45,386 bases of DNA from Methanomassiliicoccales archaeon (lineage in GTDB: Archaea; Thermoplasmatota; Thermoplasmata; Methanomassiliicoccales; UBA472): the NCBI GenBank assembly GCA_028682895.1, contig JAJRAK010000046.1:1-45386 (forward strand). The letters are read 5' to 3'. Below are positions 16,819 through 24,641 of the stretch, one piece after another. The translations under genes were made by a program, and so were the position numbers. Position 1 is the first letter of the stretch; every line of letters starts with the position of its first letter. The notes under the pieces were generated by a model. That model did no database searches. It had not been told where the DNA came from and saw only the letters and a list, made by a program, of their open reading frames with translations.

Positions 16819-17586
16819 GTGCAGCGAGTCCAACACCAAGCGGAACCCGGGAACGGCATCGTACCCGGGCAGTTCGTCCAGAGCTATCCACTTGCACTCC
16901 GTGTGCTCCCAGTCCAGGACGACCTTTTCATCGCCGACCTCGAAGAGGAACGGATGGATGGTCCAGACGTTGGTGCCTTCGCGGACGCGCAAGGGCGCTC
17001 CCATGGCCTCCAAGCGGGCGGTGGTTATGCCAGTTTCCTCGGCCACCTCCTTCAGTGCGGTCTCCTCCGGTCTTTCGCCCCTTTCGATGAAACCGCTGAC
17101 CCCGGCCCACCTGCCCTTGTTCGTGCCGACCTTCTGGCTGCGCTTCAGGAGAAGTATCTTGTCCTTGCGCCTCAGGATGCATGTGACCACCTTCCTTTCG
17201 TCCAGGTCCATCATGTCCAAGACATCGCCGTCCACCAGAGCACAGTCGCCGTCCCGGAGCAGCGAGAGGTCCACCTTATCGATCATTGGTACCCCGGCCA
17301 TCACCGCACCGGTGGCCACGATCGTCTCTGCGCTCGCATTGATTATCGCTGCGGGGAGGTGCCCATGCTTTTTCAGGTCCATGATGGTGTATGAACCTAC
17401 GGTAGACCCTTTGCCGCAAGGGAATACGAATATGCGCCCGTCGATAGGTTCGCCCTGGCGGCCCGAGGCCACGGTCAGCTCGCCGGTCTTCGTGTCCACG
17501 CCGCCCAAGAAGCTGAACGGTTCGTTCAATAACAGCAGCCTCCCGATGCCCTTTCCCTTCATGATCGCGCGGCACTTGAACCTCAC
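16813..17586 (-). CDS. Phosphomevalonate dehydratase small subunit fused to NUDIX hydrolase
   Basis: Residues 1-123 are the AcnX swivel domain (small subunit): MRFKCRAIMKGKGIG, NEPFSFLGGVDTKTGEL and the GKGSTVGSY loop. With the large subunit this should dehydrate mevalonate 5-phosphate to trans-anhydromevalonate 5-phosphate in the archaeal mevalonate pathway. Residues about 131-257 are a NUDIX domain with box G165-FIERGE then KEVAEETGI, a canonical pattern with Lys for Arg. The NUDIX part resembles archaeal NUDIX proteins containing WAGVSGFIE and DWEH. The start is GTG 17586, overlapping the large-subunit stop (GTGA). The fusion is continuous; small subunits are normally about 130 residues alone. 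Confidence 0.88.
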   Translation of the reverse strand: MRFKCRAIMKGKGIGRLLLLNEPFSFLGGVDTKTGELTVASGRQGEPIDGRIFVFPCGKGSTVGSYTIMDLKKHGHLPAAIINASAETIVATGAVMAGVPMIDKVDLSLLRDGDCALVDGDVLDMMDLDERKVVTCILRRKDKILLLKRSQKVGTNKGRWAGVSGFIERGERPEETALKEVAEETGITTARLEAMGAPLRVREGTNVWTIHPFLFEVGDEKVVLDWEHTECKWIALDELPGYDAVPGFRLVLDSLHL

Positions 17587-18749
17587 AATATCATCTCCAA
17601 CAGCTCGCGCTGGGAACCACAGAAGACCTTCTGGGAACAGAGTCCGGGAAGATAGGAGCATGCCTTGGCGGAATTGCTTGCGGTGACCTTGTGCACGCCC
17701 TCTATGGGCGCCACGACCATGCAGGTGTCGCATAGCACCTTACCGAACTTCTCCAGCACCGCCCTCTCCTTGGGGCATCTTAGGTAAATGCCCTTGGACG
17801 TGCAGAACCAGACCTCGATATCTTTCTTCTTCGTCTTGCCGTCCAGGAACGACGCCAGTTGCTTCATCTCGTTCTCGGATAGATGAGGACAGCCGATGGC
17901 GATCAGGTCAGGCGTCGTCGAGCTCGTCAGCCTTTGCACCGATTCCTCGATGTCCTTCCGGGCGATCCGGACCGTCTCCAGTCCTTCCAACGTCTTTGGC
18001 TGATCGGGCGTGACCTTATCCACCATGAAGAAGGCCACGGACCCGGAGGCGGCCATTGCCGCGGCCAGTGACTTCAGTCCGTTCACATCGTTGCCCAGGC
18101 CGCGGAAGAACGGGACGCATGAACCGAGCTTCCGGCCGACAGCGTGACCGACCAGCGACCATTCCTCCTTCATGATGTCCGCATCGACCTCAACGATGTG
18201 CGTCGGCCTCCTGTTCTCGTCTAGGTGCAGTCCATAGTTCGGTGTCCGGCCTATGATGGCCGCTGCCAGCGCGCCTGGTCCGCCCTCCCTGTTGGTCCTG
18301 GCACCGAGAACGGAATTGGCGAACGAAAGGGCGGACGACTCCGCCCAGGCGATATGATCGCCCACCCTGGGACGATTCGTCAAAAGATAGGGGGTGCAGG
18401 TGCAGTTTATCTCCACGCCCATCTTCTCGTACAATCGTATGATGTGCATCTGCCTGGCGGCAAAATGCTCCGTGATCCGCATCTCCTGCCAGCGCATGGT
18501 GTCCATGCCCATGGGGTTGAGCGTGGTCGGAACGGATACCTTTGAGTCCTTTGCCATCTCCTCAAGGAACTCGATCCCACCTTCACCGATGGTCTTGTAG
18601 GACACGCCAGAGAGGTGAGCGGAGGTGATCGGTATCAGGCGGTCGGCACCGTATATCTCCCCCAAAGCGACCAGGAGCTCCATCGCCTTCTTCTTGCCAT
18701 TGCCTTGCTTTCCGGCGAGCATCTCCGCCTCTTCAGGGGTCAGCTGCAT
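17583..18749 (-). CDS. Phosphomevalonate dehydratase large subunit (aconitase X catalytic)
   Basis: The 388-residue protein is the AcnX catalytic subunit (DUF521). It starts MQLTPEEAEMLAGKQG and includes SAHLSGVSYKTIGEGG, TTLNPMGMDTMRW, ARTNREGGPGALAAAIIGRTPNYG and the cluster cysteines in CTCTPYL, IGCPHLS and CDTCMV. These are the expected ligands of an iron-sulfur cluster. In archaea this complex makes trans-anhydromevalonate 5-phosphate for isoprenoid lipid synthesis. The small subunit gene overlaps its stop by 4 bp. Presence of this enzyme argues against the mevalonate 3-phosphate route of Thermoplasmatales. It lies directly downstream of a tRNA gene on the same strand. Confidence 0.93.
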   Translation of the reverse strand: MQLTPEEAEMLAGKQGNGKKKAMELLVALGEIYGADRLIPITSAHLSGVSYKTIGEGGIEFLEEMAKDSKVSVPTTLNPMGMDTMRWQEMRITEHFAARQMHIIRLYEKMGVEINCTCTPYLLTNRPRVGDHIAWAESSALSFANSVLGARTNREGGPGALAAAIIGRTPNYGLHLDENRRPTHIVEVDADIMKEEWSLVGHAVGRKLGSCVPFFRGLGNDVNGLKSLAAAMAASGSVAFFMVDKVTPDQPKTLEGLETVRIARKDIEESVQRLTSSTTPDLIAIGCPHLSENEMKQLASFLDGKTKKKDIEVWFCTSKGIYLRCPKERAVLEKFGKVLCDTCMVVAPIEGVHKVTASNSAKACSYLPGLCSQKVFCGSQRELLEMIL

Positions 18750-18804
18750 GAAAAACGAAAACTAGGTCGTTGGATAAGTAAGTAGTGGAATTAACAGGGA
18801 AAGG

Positions 18805-18878
18805 CGGGCCTGTGGGGATTCGAACCCCAGTTCGAGGCTTCGGGGGCCTCAGTGATATCCAAGCTACACTACAGGCCC
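18805..18878 (-). tRNA. tRNA-Arg (anticodon CCG)
   Basis: The minus-strand sequence folds as a 74-nt tRNA: acceptor GGGCCTG/CAGGCCC with discriminator G, D arm GTG...CAC containing AG and GG of the D loop, anticodon stem GAGGC/GCCTC around loop CCCCGAA, and T arm TGGGG-TTCGAAT-CCCCA. The pairing extends two bases beyond the mature ends. Reading positions 34-36 gives CCG, so Arg for codon CGG. Position 33 is C instead of the nearly universal U. No CCA is encoded and no intron is seen. Confidence 0.85.
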
Positions 18879-18946
18879 GCGGTCATTGGGAAGGTCCCAT
18901 GACCTATTAACCTGCATCCCCGAGAGGGGAAGATCGAGTTCCGAGC

Positions 18947-19141
18947 TCACTTCTTCTTGAACTCGGTGTAACCGCACTTCCCGCATGCGGTACGGTCCTT
19001 GTGCTCGGCCATGAAGACGCCTGGCCCACACTTGGGGCAGAACTTCTTGAGGCGGTCCATCTTGTCTCCCTTGACCTGGTAGTAGTCCTTCTTGGCCGAG
19101 GGCGCATCCTTCTTGACTTCCTTCTTCTTTGGAGCGGCCAT
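18947..19141 (-). CDS. rps27ae: Ribosomal protein eS31 (S27ae)
   Basis: A 64-residue zinc-ribbon protein of the small ribosomal subunit. The signature [20 protein letters not shown], then [21 protein letters not shown], gives the CxxC...CxxC zinc site. A lysine/alanine-rich N-terminal tail ([11 protein letters not shown]) is usual. It follows eS24 on the minus strand after 9 bp and is the last gene of the rpo7-spt4-dPCK-eS24-eS31 cluster before the tRNA gene. In eukaryotes the homologue is fused to ubiquitin; here it stands alone, as in archaea generally. Confidence 0.97.
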   Translation of the reverse strand: MAAPKKKEVKKDAPSAKKDYYQVKGDKMDRLKKFCPKCGPGVFMAEHKDRTACGKCGYTEFKKK

Positions 19142-19150
19142 GTTAACACC

Positions 19151-19456
19151 TTACTTCTTCGCTACTTTCTTCGGTTCGGCCAGTCCGTTCCTTGCCAACA
19201 GATAGTTCTTCTCGAACTTCTTGGCCGACTCGGCGCTGCCGTAGACCTTGGCGTATCCCTTGCTAACGCCCATTCCGAACTCGGTCTCCATGTGGTCGAT
19301 TATGACCTTGTCCTTGCCAACCGCCAGTGCCTCTGCCAACTTAGCCTTCACATCGGCCCTCTTTGGGGAGCCCTCTCCGCGGTGATCTGCCACGAAGGAC
19401 ACTTCGGTCCTGTCCAACAGGGCGTTGGGGTTCTTGCTCTCGATCTCGATCTTCAC
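19151..19456 (-). CDS. rps24e: Ribosomal protein eS24
   Basis: A 101-residue small-subunit protein: MKIEIESKNPNALLDRTEVSF at the start, then VIIDHMETEFGMGVSKGYAKVYGS, typical of archaeal S24e. The start is GTG 19456, which overlaps the upstream kinase stop (GTGA) and has GGAGGTA six bases upstream; reading further upstream would enter the kinase gene in another frame. The C-terminus ends in a basic EPKKVAKK tail. Translationally coupled to the kinase gene and followed by eS31. Confidence 0.96.
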   Translation of the reverse strand: MKIEIESKNPNALLDRTEVSFVADHRGEGSPKRADVKAKLAEALAVGKDKVIIDHMETEFGMGVSKGYAKVYGSAESAKKFEKNYLLARNGLAEPKKVAKK

Positions 19457-20010
19457 TTCAATACCTCCATTGAGCGTATCAGTTGTTGCGCCGTGCGGTT
19501 TACCTTGGCGTCGGTCATGACCAACACCACTCCCTTTTTCGGGAGTCCGTATAGGAGGCAACAGCCGGCCGGGGCTATCGCGGCGCAGACTAGCGCGGCC
19601 AGGTCCTCCTCGCCTTGGACCCGGACCTTGACCTTTCCCTTTTGATCAAGACCATCCTTCACGGCCTTGAACAGTTCCGGGGTTATCAGTCCGGGCGGGT
19701 TGTCCACCACCATCTCGGGCACATCGAGAAGGTCGACGGAATGCTCGGAGGCATCCAGCTCCCTTCTTTCTGTGCGCCTGTCGTATATGGTGAGATGGGG
19801 GATGACACCCTTGTTTATAAGGGTGCTGGACACCATGTCCCCCACCGTAATCAGTTTCTCGCATTTCGGGATGGCTCCCAGGAGTTCTTCTCCATTTAGG
19901 AGGGTCCCGAACGGCATGGCCAATTCGCCCCTTAATCGCTCTGTCAGTCTCCAACCTTTCGGTGGGACCGTCAGTTCAGCGTACTTTGAGGGCGAACTTG
20001 CCGTTGACAT
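19453..20010 (-). CDS. GTP-dependent dephospho-CoA kinase family (DUF359)
   Basis: Archaeal dephospho-CoA kinases of this family use GTP for the last step of CoA synthesis. The 185-residue product shows the family segments RLRGELAMPFGTLL, ITVGDMVSSTLINKGVIPHLTIYD, RVQGEEDLAALVCAAIAPAGCCLLYGLPKKG. The ATG at 20010 overlaps spt4 by 35 bp; there is no other ATG or GTG before the conserved RLRGEL segment, so the overlap is probably real or a rarer start is used. The position between spt4 and eS24 is the common archaeal arrangement. Cytoplasmic. Confidence 0.9.
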   Translation of the reverse strand: MSTASSPSKYAELTVPPKGWRLTERLRGELAMPFGTLLNGEELLGAIPKCEKLITVGDMVSSTLINKGVIPHLTIYDRRTERRELDASEHSVDLLDVPEMVVDNPPGLITPELFKAVKDGLDQKGKVKVRVQGEEDLAALVCAAIAPAGCCLLYGLPKKGVVLVMTDAKVNRTAQQLIRSMEVLK

Positions 20011-20161
20011 TTATGCCCATCCTTTTGGCTATCTCGGACTTGGTGTGGTCGATTATGACCACGTAGCCCTGCCACTCCTTCGAGGTGTCGCCACCGCACA
20101 GCGGGCACTTGTCCTCCTCGGTGATGGCGGAGCAGGTCTTGCAGGCCTTGGTGACCTTCAT
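19976..20161 (-). CDS. spt4: Transcription elongation factor Spt4 (RpoE'')
   Basis: A 61-residue zinc protein that pairs with Spt5 to support RNA polymerase processivity. The zinc ligands are in CKTC and CPLCGG; the next WQGYVVIIDHTKSEIAKRMGIN is diagnostic for archaeal Spt4. The gene overlaps rpo7 upstream by 4 bp (ATGA) and the kinase gene downstream, so the three are translationally linked. Confidence 0.96.
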   Translation of the reverse strand: MKVTKACKTCSAITEEDKCPLCGGDTSKEWQGYVVIIDHTKSEIAKRMGINVNGKFALKVR

Positions 20162-20733
20162 TTCTCTGCCCCCTTGTCAGCATTTTTCTTGGCCCTTTCC
20201 TCGGCCAGCCACTCCAGCTTGCCCAGTCCGGGTTGCCTCATGGTCAGGCCTATCTTGCTCTCGCGCGGGTTCCTCTCGTTGAAGGAGAGCGTCACTATCC
20301 TGGTGCGCACGATGTCGCCGTTCTTCAGGTCGCGCTTCGTGTCCTTTCCGATCAAGCGCTGGCTGTTCTCGTCGATGTCGATGCGGTCGTCCATGACCTG
20401 GCTGATGTGCAGCAGCCCGTCGAGCGGGCCGAACCTGACGAAAGCGCCGAACTTCAGCACCTCGCAGATGTGACCTTCGACGACCTCTTGGACCTGAGGC
20501 CTGAAGACTAGGGAATCGAACTTTACCGTCTGATAGACGGCGCCGTCGCCGTGGACGATGCGCCCTTCGCCGACGGTCTGAATGTTCTTGATCATGACGG
20601 TGAGCGAGTCGTTACCCTCGATGCGGCCTTCGAACGATTCTCTGGCCAGCTCATTGACCACCTGGTTGACATCATCGCCAAGCCGGTCCGGGGGGATGCG
20701 CACGACCTTCTCCCTTTGGGTCAACAGATACAT
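20158..20733 (-). CDS. rpo7: RNA polymerase subunit Rpo7 (RpoE')
   Basis: Forms the polymerase stalk with Rpo4. The 191-residue protein has an N-terminal RNP-like domain (MYLLTQREKVVRIPPDRLG...) and an S1/OB domain (about residues 80-165; GHICEVLKFGAFVRFGPLDGLLHISQV). Length matches archaeal homologues. It has GAGGATTACTC before the ATG and a TATA-like box at 20771-20780, so it heads the rpo7-spt4-dPCK-eS24-eS31 operon. The C-terminal tail after the S1 domain is basic and short. Confidence 0.96.
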   Translation of the reverse strand: MYLLTQREKVVRIPPDRLGDDVNQVVNELARESFEGRIEGNDSLTVMIKNIQTVGEGRIVHGDGAVYQTVKFDSLVFRPQVQEVVEGHICEVLKFGAFVRFGPLDGLLHISQVMDDRIDIDENSQRLIGKDTKRDLKNGDIVRTRIVTLSFNERNPRESKIGLTMRQPGLGKLEWLAEERAKKNADKGAEK

Positions 20734-20770
20734 GAGTAATCCTCTTAACTACCTTGGCATGATAAATCTC

Positions 20771-20780
20771 TTATATAAAG
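20771..20780 (-). promoter_or_regulatory. TATA-like box of the rpo7 operon
   Basis: CTTTATATAA on the minus strand, 38-47 bases before the rpo7 ATG. Predicted start near 20750 leaves a short leader that includes AGAGGAT. Confidence 0.55.
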
Positions 20781-20814
20781 ATTGAGCACCGAGCATATAA
20801 GGATTGGGTATGCT

Positions 20815-20838
20815 GGATAAAAAAAGAAAGGAAAAGGA
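20815..20838 (-). terminator. U-rich terminator after pyrophosphatase gene
   Basis: Downstream of the hppA stop the minus strand reads CCTTTTCCTTTC followed by seven T's, the usual archaeal U-rich termination signal without a required hairpin. It separates hppA from the rpo7 promoter. Confidence 0.6.
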
Positions 20839-20848
20839 AGGGGTTTGT

Positions 20849-22978
20849 TCAGCCTACGAACAGCACTGCGAAGACCAGGGTTATGGTGGACAGCAGCTTC
20901 ACAAGTACGTGCAGGGAAGGTCCGGCGGTGTCCTTGAACGGATCTCCGACGGTATCTCCGACCACACCTGCAGCGTGCTGCGGGGTGCCCTTTAGACCCT
21001 TGGACTCGATGTACTTCTTGGCGTTGTCCCAGGCCCCCCCTCCGTTGTTGAAGAAGAGGGCCATGAGCACGCCGGTGATGGTAGCGACCATCAAGAAGGC
21101 ACCGAGACCCATTACGGCCATATCGGTCCCGAAAGCGTACCTGTAGATCAGACCCAGGGCGACCGGCACGACGACCGGCAGTATGCCCGGAAGGATCATG
21201 GCCTTCAGTGCACCCTTGGTGCTGATATCGACGCAGGTGGCGTAGTCCGGCTTCTCGGTTCCGGCCAGAATGCCCGGCCTCTCCTTGAACTGGCGGCGCA
21301 CCTCAGATATCATGTTCTGCGCGGCCTTTCCCACGGCGCTTATGGCCAGGGAGGAGAACAGGAAGACCAGCATAGCGCCGATCATCGCAGCGACGAACAC
21401 GGCCGGCTGCATGAGGTCGACCTGGAAGGACTGATAGAAGTCCACTATGTCGATCCCCTGGATGTTGGCTACCTTCTCGAAGAAGGCGCCGAACAGCAGG
21501 TACGCGGCCAGTGCAGCTGCGCCCATGGCGTATCCCTTGGTCAGGGCCTTGGTGGTGTTGCCGATGGCATCTAAGCGGTCGGTCCTGACACGTATCTCCT
21601 CAGGCTGGTGGGACATCTCGACGATGCCGCCAGCGTTGTCGGTGATAGGGCCGAAGGTATCCTCGGCCAGGATGAAGGCGCAGGTGGTCAGCATACCCAT
21701 GGTTGCCGCTGCGGTCCCATAGAGACCGTAGATGAACTCGTATTCCCCCGACGGGGCGACCGTTGTTCCTAGCACATAGGAGCTGATCAGGGCCACGGCG
21801 ATGGCTATGATGGAGGCCCCGGTGGTCTCCAGACCGATCGATATACCGGTAATGATGTTTGTTGCAGCGCCGGTCTCGGAGGCCTTAGCGATGGCCTTGA
21901 CCGGGCGGTACTCACCAGCGGTATAGTATTGGGTGATGTAGACGATCACGATGCTGAGGGCGATACCGATCATTCCACAGTAGAAGAAGGTCCACTCCTC
22001 ATCGAGCAGACAGTATACCGCGACAGCGAATAGAGCTGCGGAAATGATGCAGGTTATGTAATAACCACGGTTGAGGGCCTTCATCGGGTCCTCTTCCTCG
22101 TTCTTCAGCCTTACGGTCATTATACCGACCAGACCGGCCAGCAGACCGAACGCGCGGACGACCAACGGGAACATGAACCAGCCAACGTTGCCGGTCAGGG
22201 CAAAGATCGCCAGACCGAGGATCATGGCACCGATGTTCTCAGCGGCGGTGCTCTCGAACAGATCAGCACCACGACCAGCGCAGTCACCGACGTTGTCACC
22301 GACAAGGTCAGCGATGACGGCAGGGTTACGCGGATCGTCTTCGGGAATGCCTGCCTCTACCTTTCCAACAAGGTCAGCGCCGACATCGGCGGCCTTGGTG
22401 TAGATACCGCCGCCCAATTGGGCGAACAGCGCGGCGAAGGAAGCACCGAAAGCGTATCCGACACCGAGGAACAATGCTTGGCTATATGCATCGTAAGTAC
22501 CGGGGATCGCATCGACCAGGTATCCCTGGTAGAAGTAGAAGATGCTAGCGACACCCAACAGACTCAATGCCACCACGGCTATGCCGGAGACGGCACCGCC
22601 GCGGAAGGAGGTCAATAGCGCCTCGTTCATAGTGCGCCTTGCGGCGCTCGCGGTCCTGATATTTGCGTTCACAGACACGTACATTCCGATATATCCAGAC
22701 AGGGCAGAGAAGAACGCCCCCAGCAGGAATGCCACTCCAGTCAGCCAGTTAATCCCAATAGCAATCAGGACGCCCAGGATGATGCTGAAGATGGCGATCG
22801 TCTTGTACTGTCTTGCCAAATAAGCCATAGCACCCTCGCGGATAGCGTCACTTATGGCCTTCATCTCAGGAGTTCCAGTGTCCTTCTTGAGAATCGTCCA
22901 CGTGAGATACCCGGCGAAGAGCAGGCCTATCAGACCAGCAATCGGTATCGTTAGGTATAGAGGATCGTCTAACATCAC
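20849..22978 (-). CDS. hppA: Membrane H+-pumping pyrophosphatase, K+-independent type
   Basis: Couples pyrophosphate hydrolysis to ion export across the cytoplasmic membrane. The 709-residue protein has about 16 hydrophobic segments and the catalytic DVGADLVGKVE, DLVGDNVGDCAGRGADLFES and late GDTVGDPFKDTAGPS motifs. The K+-determining position is Lys, in GNTTKALTKGYA; K+-dependent enzymes have GNTTAA. K+-independent members are proton pumps, so I infer H+ rather than Na+ transport. The ATG at 22978 lies behind a TATA-like box at 23012-23021. It would recover energy from PPi made in biosynthesis and by the acyl-CoA synthetase encoded at 32303. Confidence 0.97.
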   Translation of the reverse strand: MMLDDPLYLTIPIAGLIGLLFAGYLTWTILKKDTGTPEMKAISDAIREGAMAYLARQYKTIAIFSIILGVLIAIGINWLTGVAFLLGAFFSALSGYIGMYVSVNANIRTASAARRTMNEALLTSFRGGAVSGIAVVALSLLGVASIFYFYQGYLVDAIPGTYDAYSQALFLGVGYAFGASFAALFAQLGGGIYTKAADVGADLVGKVEAGIPEDDPRNPAVIADLVGDNVGDCAGRGADLFESTAAENIGAMILGLAIFALTGNVGWFMFPLVVRAFGLLAGLVGIMTVRLKNEEEDPMKALNRGYYITCIISAALFAVAVYCLLDEEWTFFYCGMIGIALSIVIVYITQYYTAGEYRPVKAIAKASETGAATNIITGISIGLETTGASIIAIAVALISSYVLGTTVAPSGEYEFIYGLYGTAAATMGMLTTCAFILAEDTFGPITDNAGGIVEMSHQPEEIRVRTDRLDAIGNTTKALTKGYAMGAAALAAYLLFGAFFEKVANIQGIDIVDFYQSFQVDLMQPAVFVAAMIGAMLVFLFSSLAISAVGKAAQNMISEVRRQFKERPGILAGTEKPDYATCVDISTKGALKAMILPGILPVVVPVALGLIYRYAFGTDMAVMGLGAFLMVATITGVLMALFFNNGGGAWDNAKKYIESKGLKGTPQHAAGVVGDTVGDPFKDTAGPSLHVLVKLLSTITLVFAVLFVG

Positions 22979-23011
22979 AAAACCTCGTAAATTCCAGCCT
23001 AAATACGGCTA

Positions 23012-23021
23012 CCTATATAAA
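23012..23021 (-). promoter_or_regulatory. TATA-like box of hppA
   Basis: Minus-strand TTTATATAGG, 34-43 bases before the hppA ATG. Predicted start is near 22990, leaving a very short leader. Confidence 0.5.
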
Positions 23022-23121
23022 TCGTTTAGCCAAAAAAACACCCATGATAACGTAATCTGGCAACGATTTTCTCCTAGGACCAGGAACTTCCTACGACCGA
23101 CGAATATTACCTACGATATCT

Positions 23122-23829
23122 TCAGAACCTCGCCTTCAATACTACCATTCCCTCTTTGCGGGATATATCGATCGAATGCTTTCCGGTCAGATGGTTCGTA
23201 CCGCGCATCTTGAGCACCTCCAGGTACTTGCGGCGCGCACCCAGCTCCTCGGACAGGTGGAGCAGCACTATCCCGTCCACGGCATATGATATCTCAGGTG
23301 GATATAGCTCCCCTGGTCGGACCTCACCGGTAACCACGGTGGTAGCGTTCCAGTTCTTGAGCCTGTTGGTCAGGTCGAAAAGGAACTGACGATAGTTTTC
23401 TCCGAACATCTCTCCGACGACCGTTATTGGATCTATGACTATGCGCTGTGGCACGACCTCGGCGATGCGCTTTTCGATGACCTCGATAAGCTTATCGGAA
23501 TCTCCGCTGCGCAGGTGGTCCCCTAGGTCTTCGTAGACGATCTCGTTGTCGAAGTACTCGGGCTTCATGAAGTCGAATTGTGAGGAGAAGCGCAACATCC
23601 ATTGCGTTGGTTCGCTCAATGTGGTGAAGTACAGTCCTTGTTCACCTCTTGCAGCGCCTTCGCATAAGAAACGCAAGGCGAACGTCGTCTTTCCGGTCCC
23701 GGCGGTACCTGAGACCAATATCACGGACGGGAAGGGGAACCCCTTCTCGATCATCTCATCCAGACCTGGGATGCCAGTAGGTATGCGCACTAGATCTGCG
23801 CGTTCTGGGGTGGCTTCATTCATCAACAC
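23122..23829 (-). CDS. KaiC/RadA-like ATPase
   Basis: A 235-residue single-domain RecA-superfamily ATPase. It starts with the KaiC-type RIPTGIPGLDEMIEKGFP, then Walker A GTAGTGKTT at about residues 41-49 and a Walker B strand RIVIDPIT. Archaeal single KaiC domains often pair with signalling or motility genes; the specific role here is unknown. The gene overlaps the upstream partner's end by 7 bp, which suggests the two are made together and may form a complex. ATG 23829 is used; ATG 23823 is also possible. Confidence 0.85.
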   Translation of the reverse strand: MLMNEATPERADLVRIPTGIPGLDEMIEKGFPFPSVILVSGTAGTGKTTFALRFLCEGAARGEQGLYFTTLSEPTQWMLRFSSQFDFMKPEYFDNEIVYEDLGDHLRSGDSDKLIEVIEKRIAEVVPQRIVIDPITVVGEMFGENYRQFLFDLTNRLKNWNATTVVTGEVRPGELYPPEISYAVDGIVLLHLSEELGARRKYLEVLKMRGTNHLTGKHSIDISRKEGMVVLKARF

Positions 23830-24485
23830 ATCCCTCCATTGTCAATTTTTTCAACGATCTTCAAACGGGGCTTTTCAGATGGATGGTCCCCACCGATCAT
23901 GCCCATGCGCAATTCGGCCCTACTGATAGAAGTGACCATCTGGAAAAGGTTAGGGTTCCTTTCTCTGTCTACGACCAGTGGGATCGAGACCTTGTTCCCC
24001 ATGCATTGAACAAATTCTTCCAGGAAAGAATAGACAACCTGATGTGTGTTGAAGTTCAGCAAGATGGCCGGATTGTCGATCATAGCGAACTTGCATTCGT
24101 TCAGGTCGAAGTTCTGTTCGTTATCCTCTGAGGACCATTCCTTCAAAGCCTCGGGCAAGGTATCGATGTTCCTCGGCCCACGAAGGAAGCCCACGTTGGC
24201 CTTAGCTTGCTTGCGGTCGGCCGAGAACCTGGACACGGCATCCACGAACGTGATGTTGCAGTGTTCTATCTGATGCATCGTCAAAAGGTGCACCATATAT
24301 TGATGCGGCCTATCGACGGAGATGAACAAACCGGGACGCCCATCACCGATCAGGGCTTTCAGAAGAACTAGCTCAAGTCGCACGAACTGGGTGGTCTTCA
24401 CATCGATGACCACGGGGCCTGATTGCGGCGGATCGCCAAGCTCCCCCTTGATCTGTTCGTAAAGCATCAGATCCTTTTCATTCAT
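23823..24485 (-). CDS. KaiC-partner protein lacking a P-loop
   Basis: The 220-residue protein has alternating strands and helices like a RecA-fold domain (PGLFISVDRPHQYMVHLL, KFAMIDNPAILL, VSIPLVVDRE), but no Walker A sequence is visible. I read it as a probable inactive RecA/KaiC-like paralogue, similar in position to the degenerate partners seen beside archaeal KaiC genes. It overlaps the active KaiC gene by 7 bp and lies behind a TATA-like TTAAATAT around 24510-24517. Function unknown; it may modulate or anchor the ATPase. Confidence 0.6.
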   Translation of the reverse strand: MNEKDLMLYEQIKGELGDPPQSGPVVIDVKTTQFVRLELVLLKALIGDGRPGLFISVDRPHQYMVHLLTMHQIEHCNITFVDAVSRFSADRKQAKANVGFLRGPRNIDTLPEALKEWSSEDNEQNFDLNECKFAMIDNPAILLNFNTHQVVYSFLEEFVQCMGNKVSIPLVVDRERNPNLFQMVTSISRAELRMGMIGGDHPSEKPRLKIVEKIDNGGMC

Positions 24486-24641
24486 CTGAATCGGGTTTCG
24501 ACTTGTAGATATTTAACAGATTGTCTATGATTTATCAAAAACGATAACCAAAGCAAGAAAACACCATCTGAAAGAGATGCCCATGATCCCCCCAAGATTG
24601 AGCATTATTATATCATCGAAGGCCATTGGGGACGGATTGCT

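Noticed and set aside
16813-17586. The fused NUDIX domain as an isopentenyl diphosphate isomerase (IDI type 1)
   Set aside because: It resembles the general archaeal NUDIX family (WAGVSGFIE, DWEH) rather than IDI1, whose conserved active-site cysteine and glutamate motifs I do not see.
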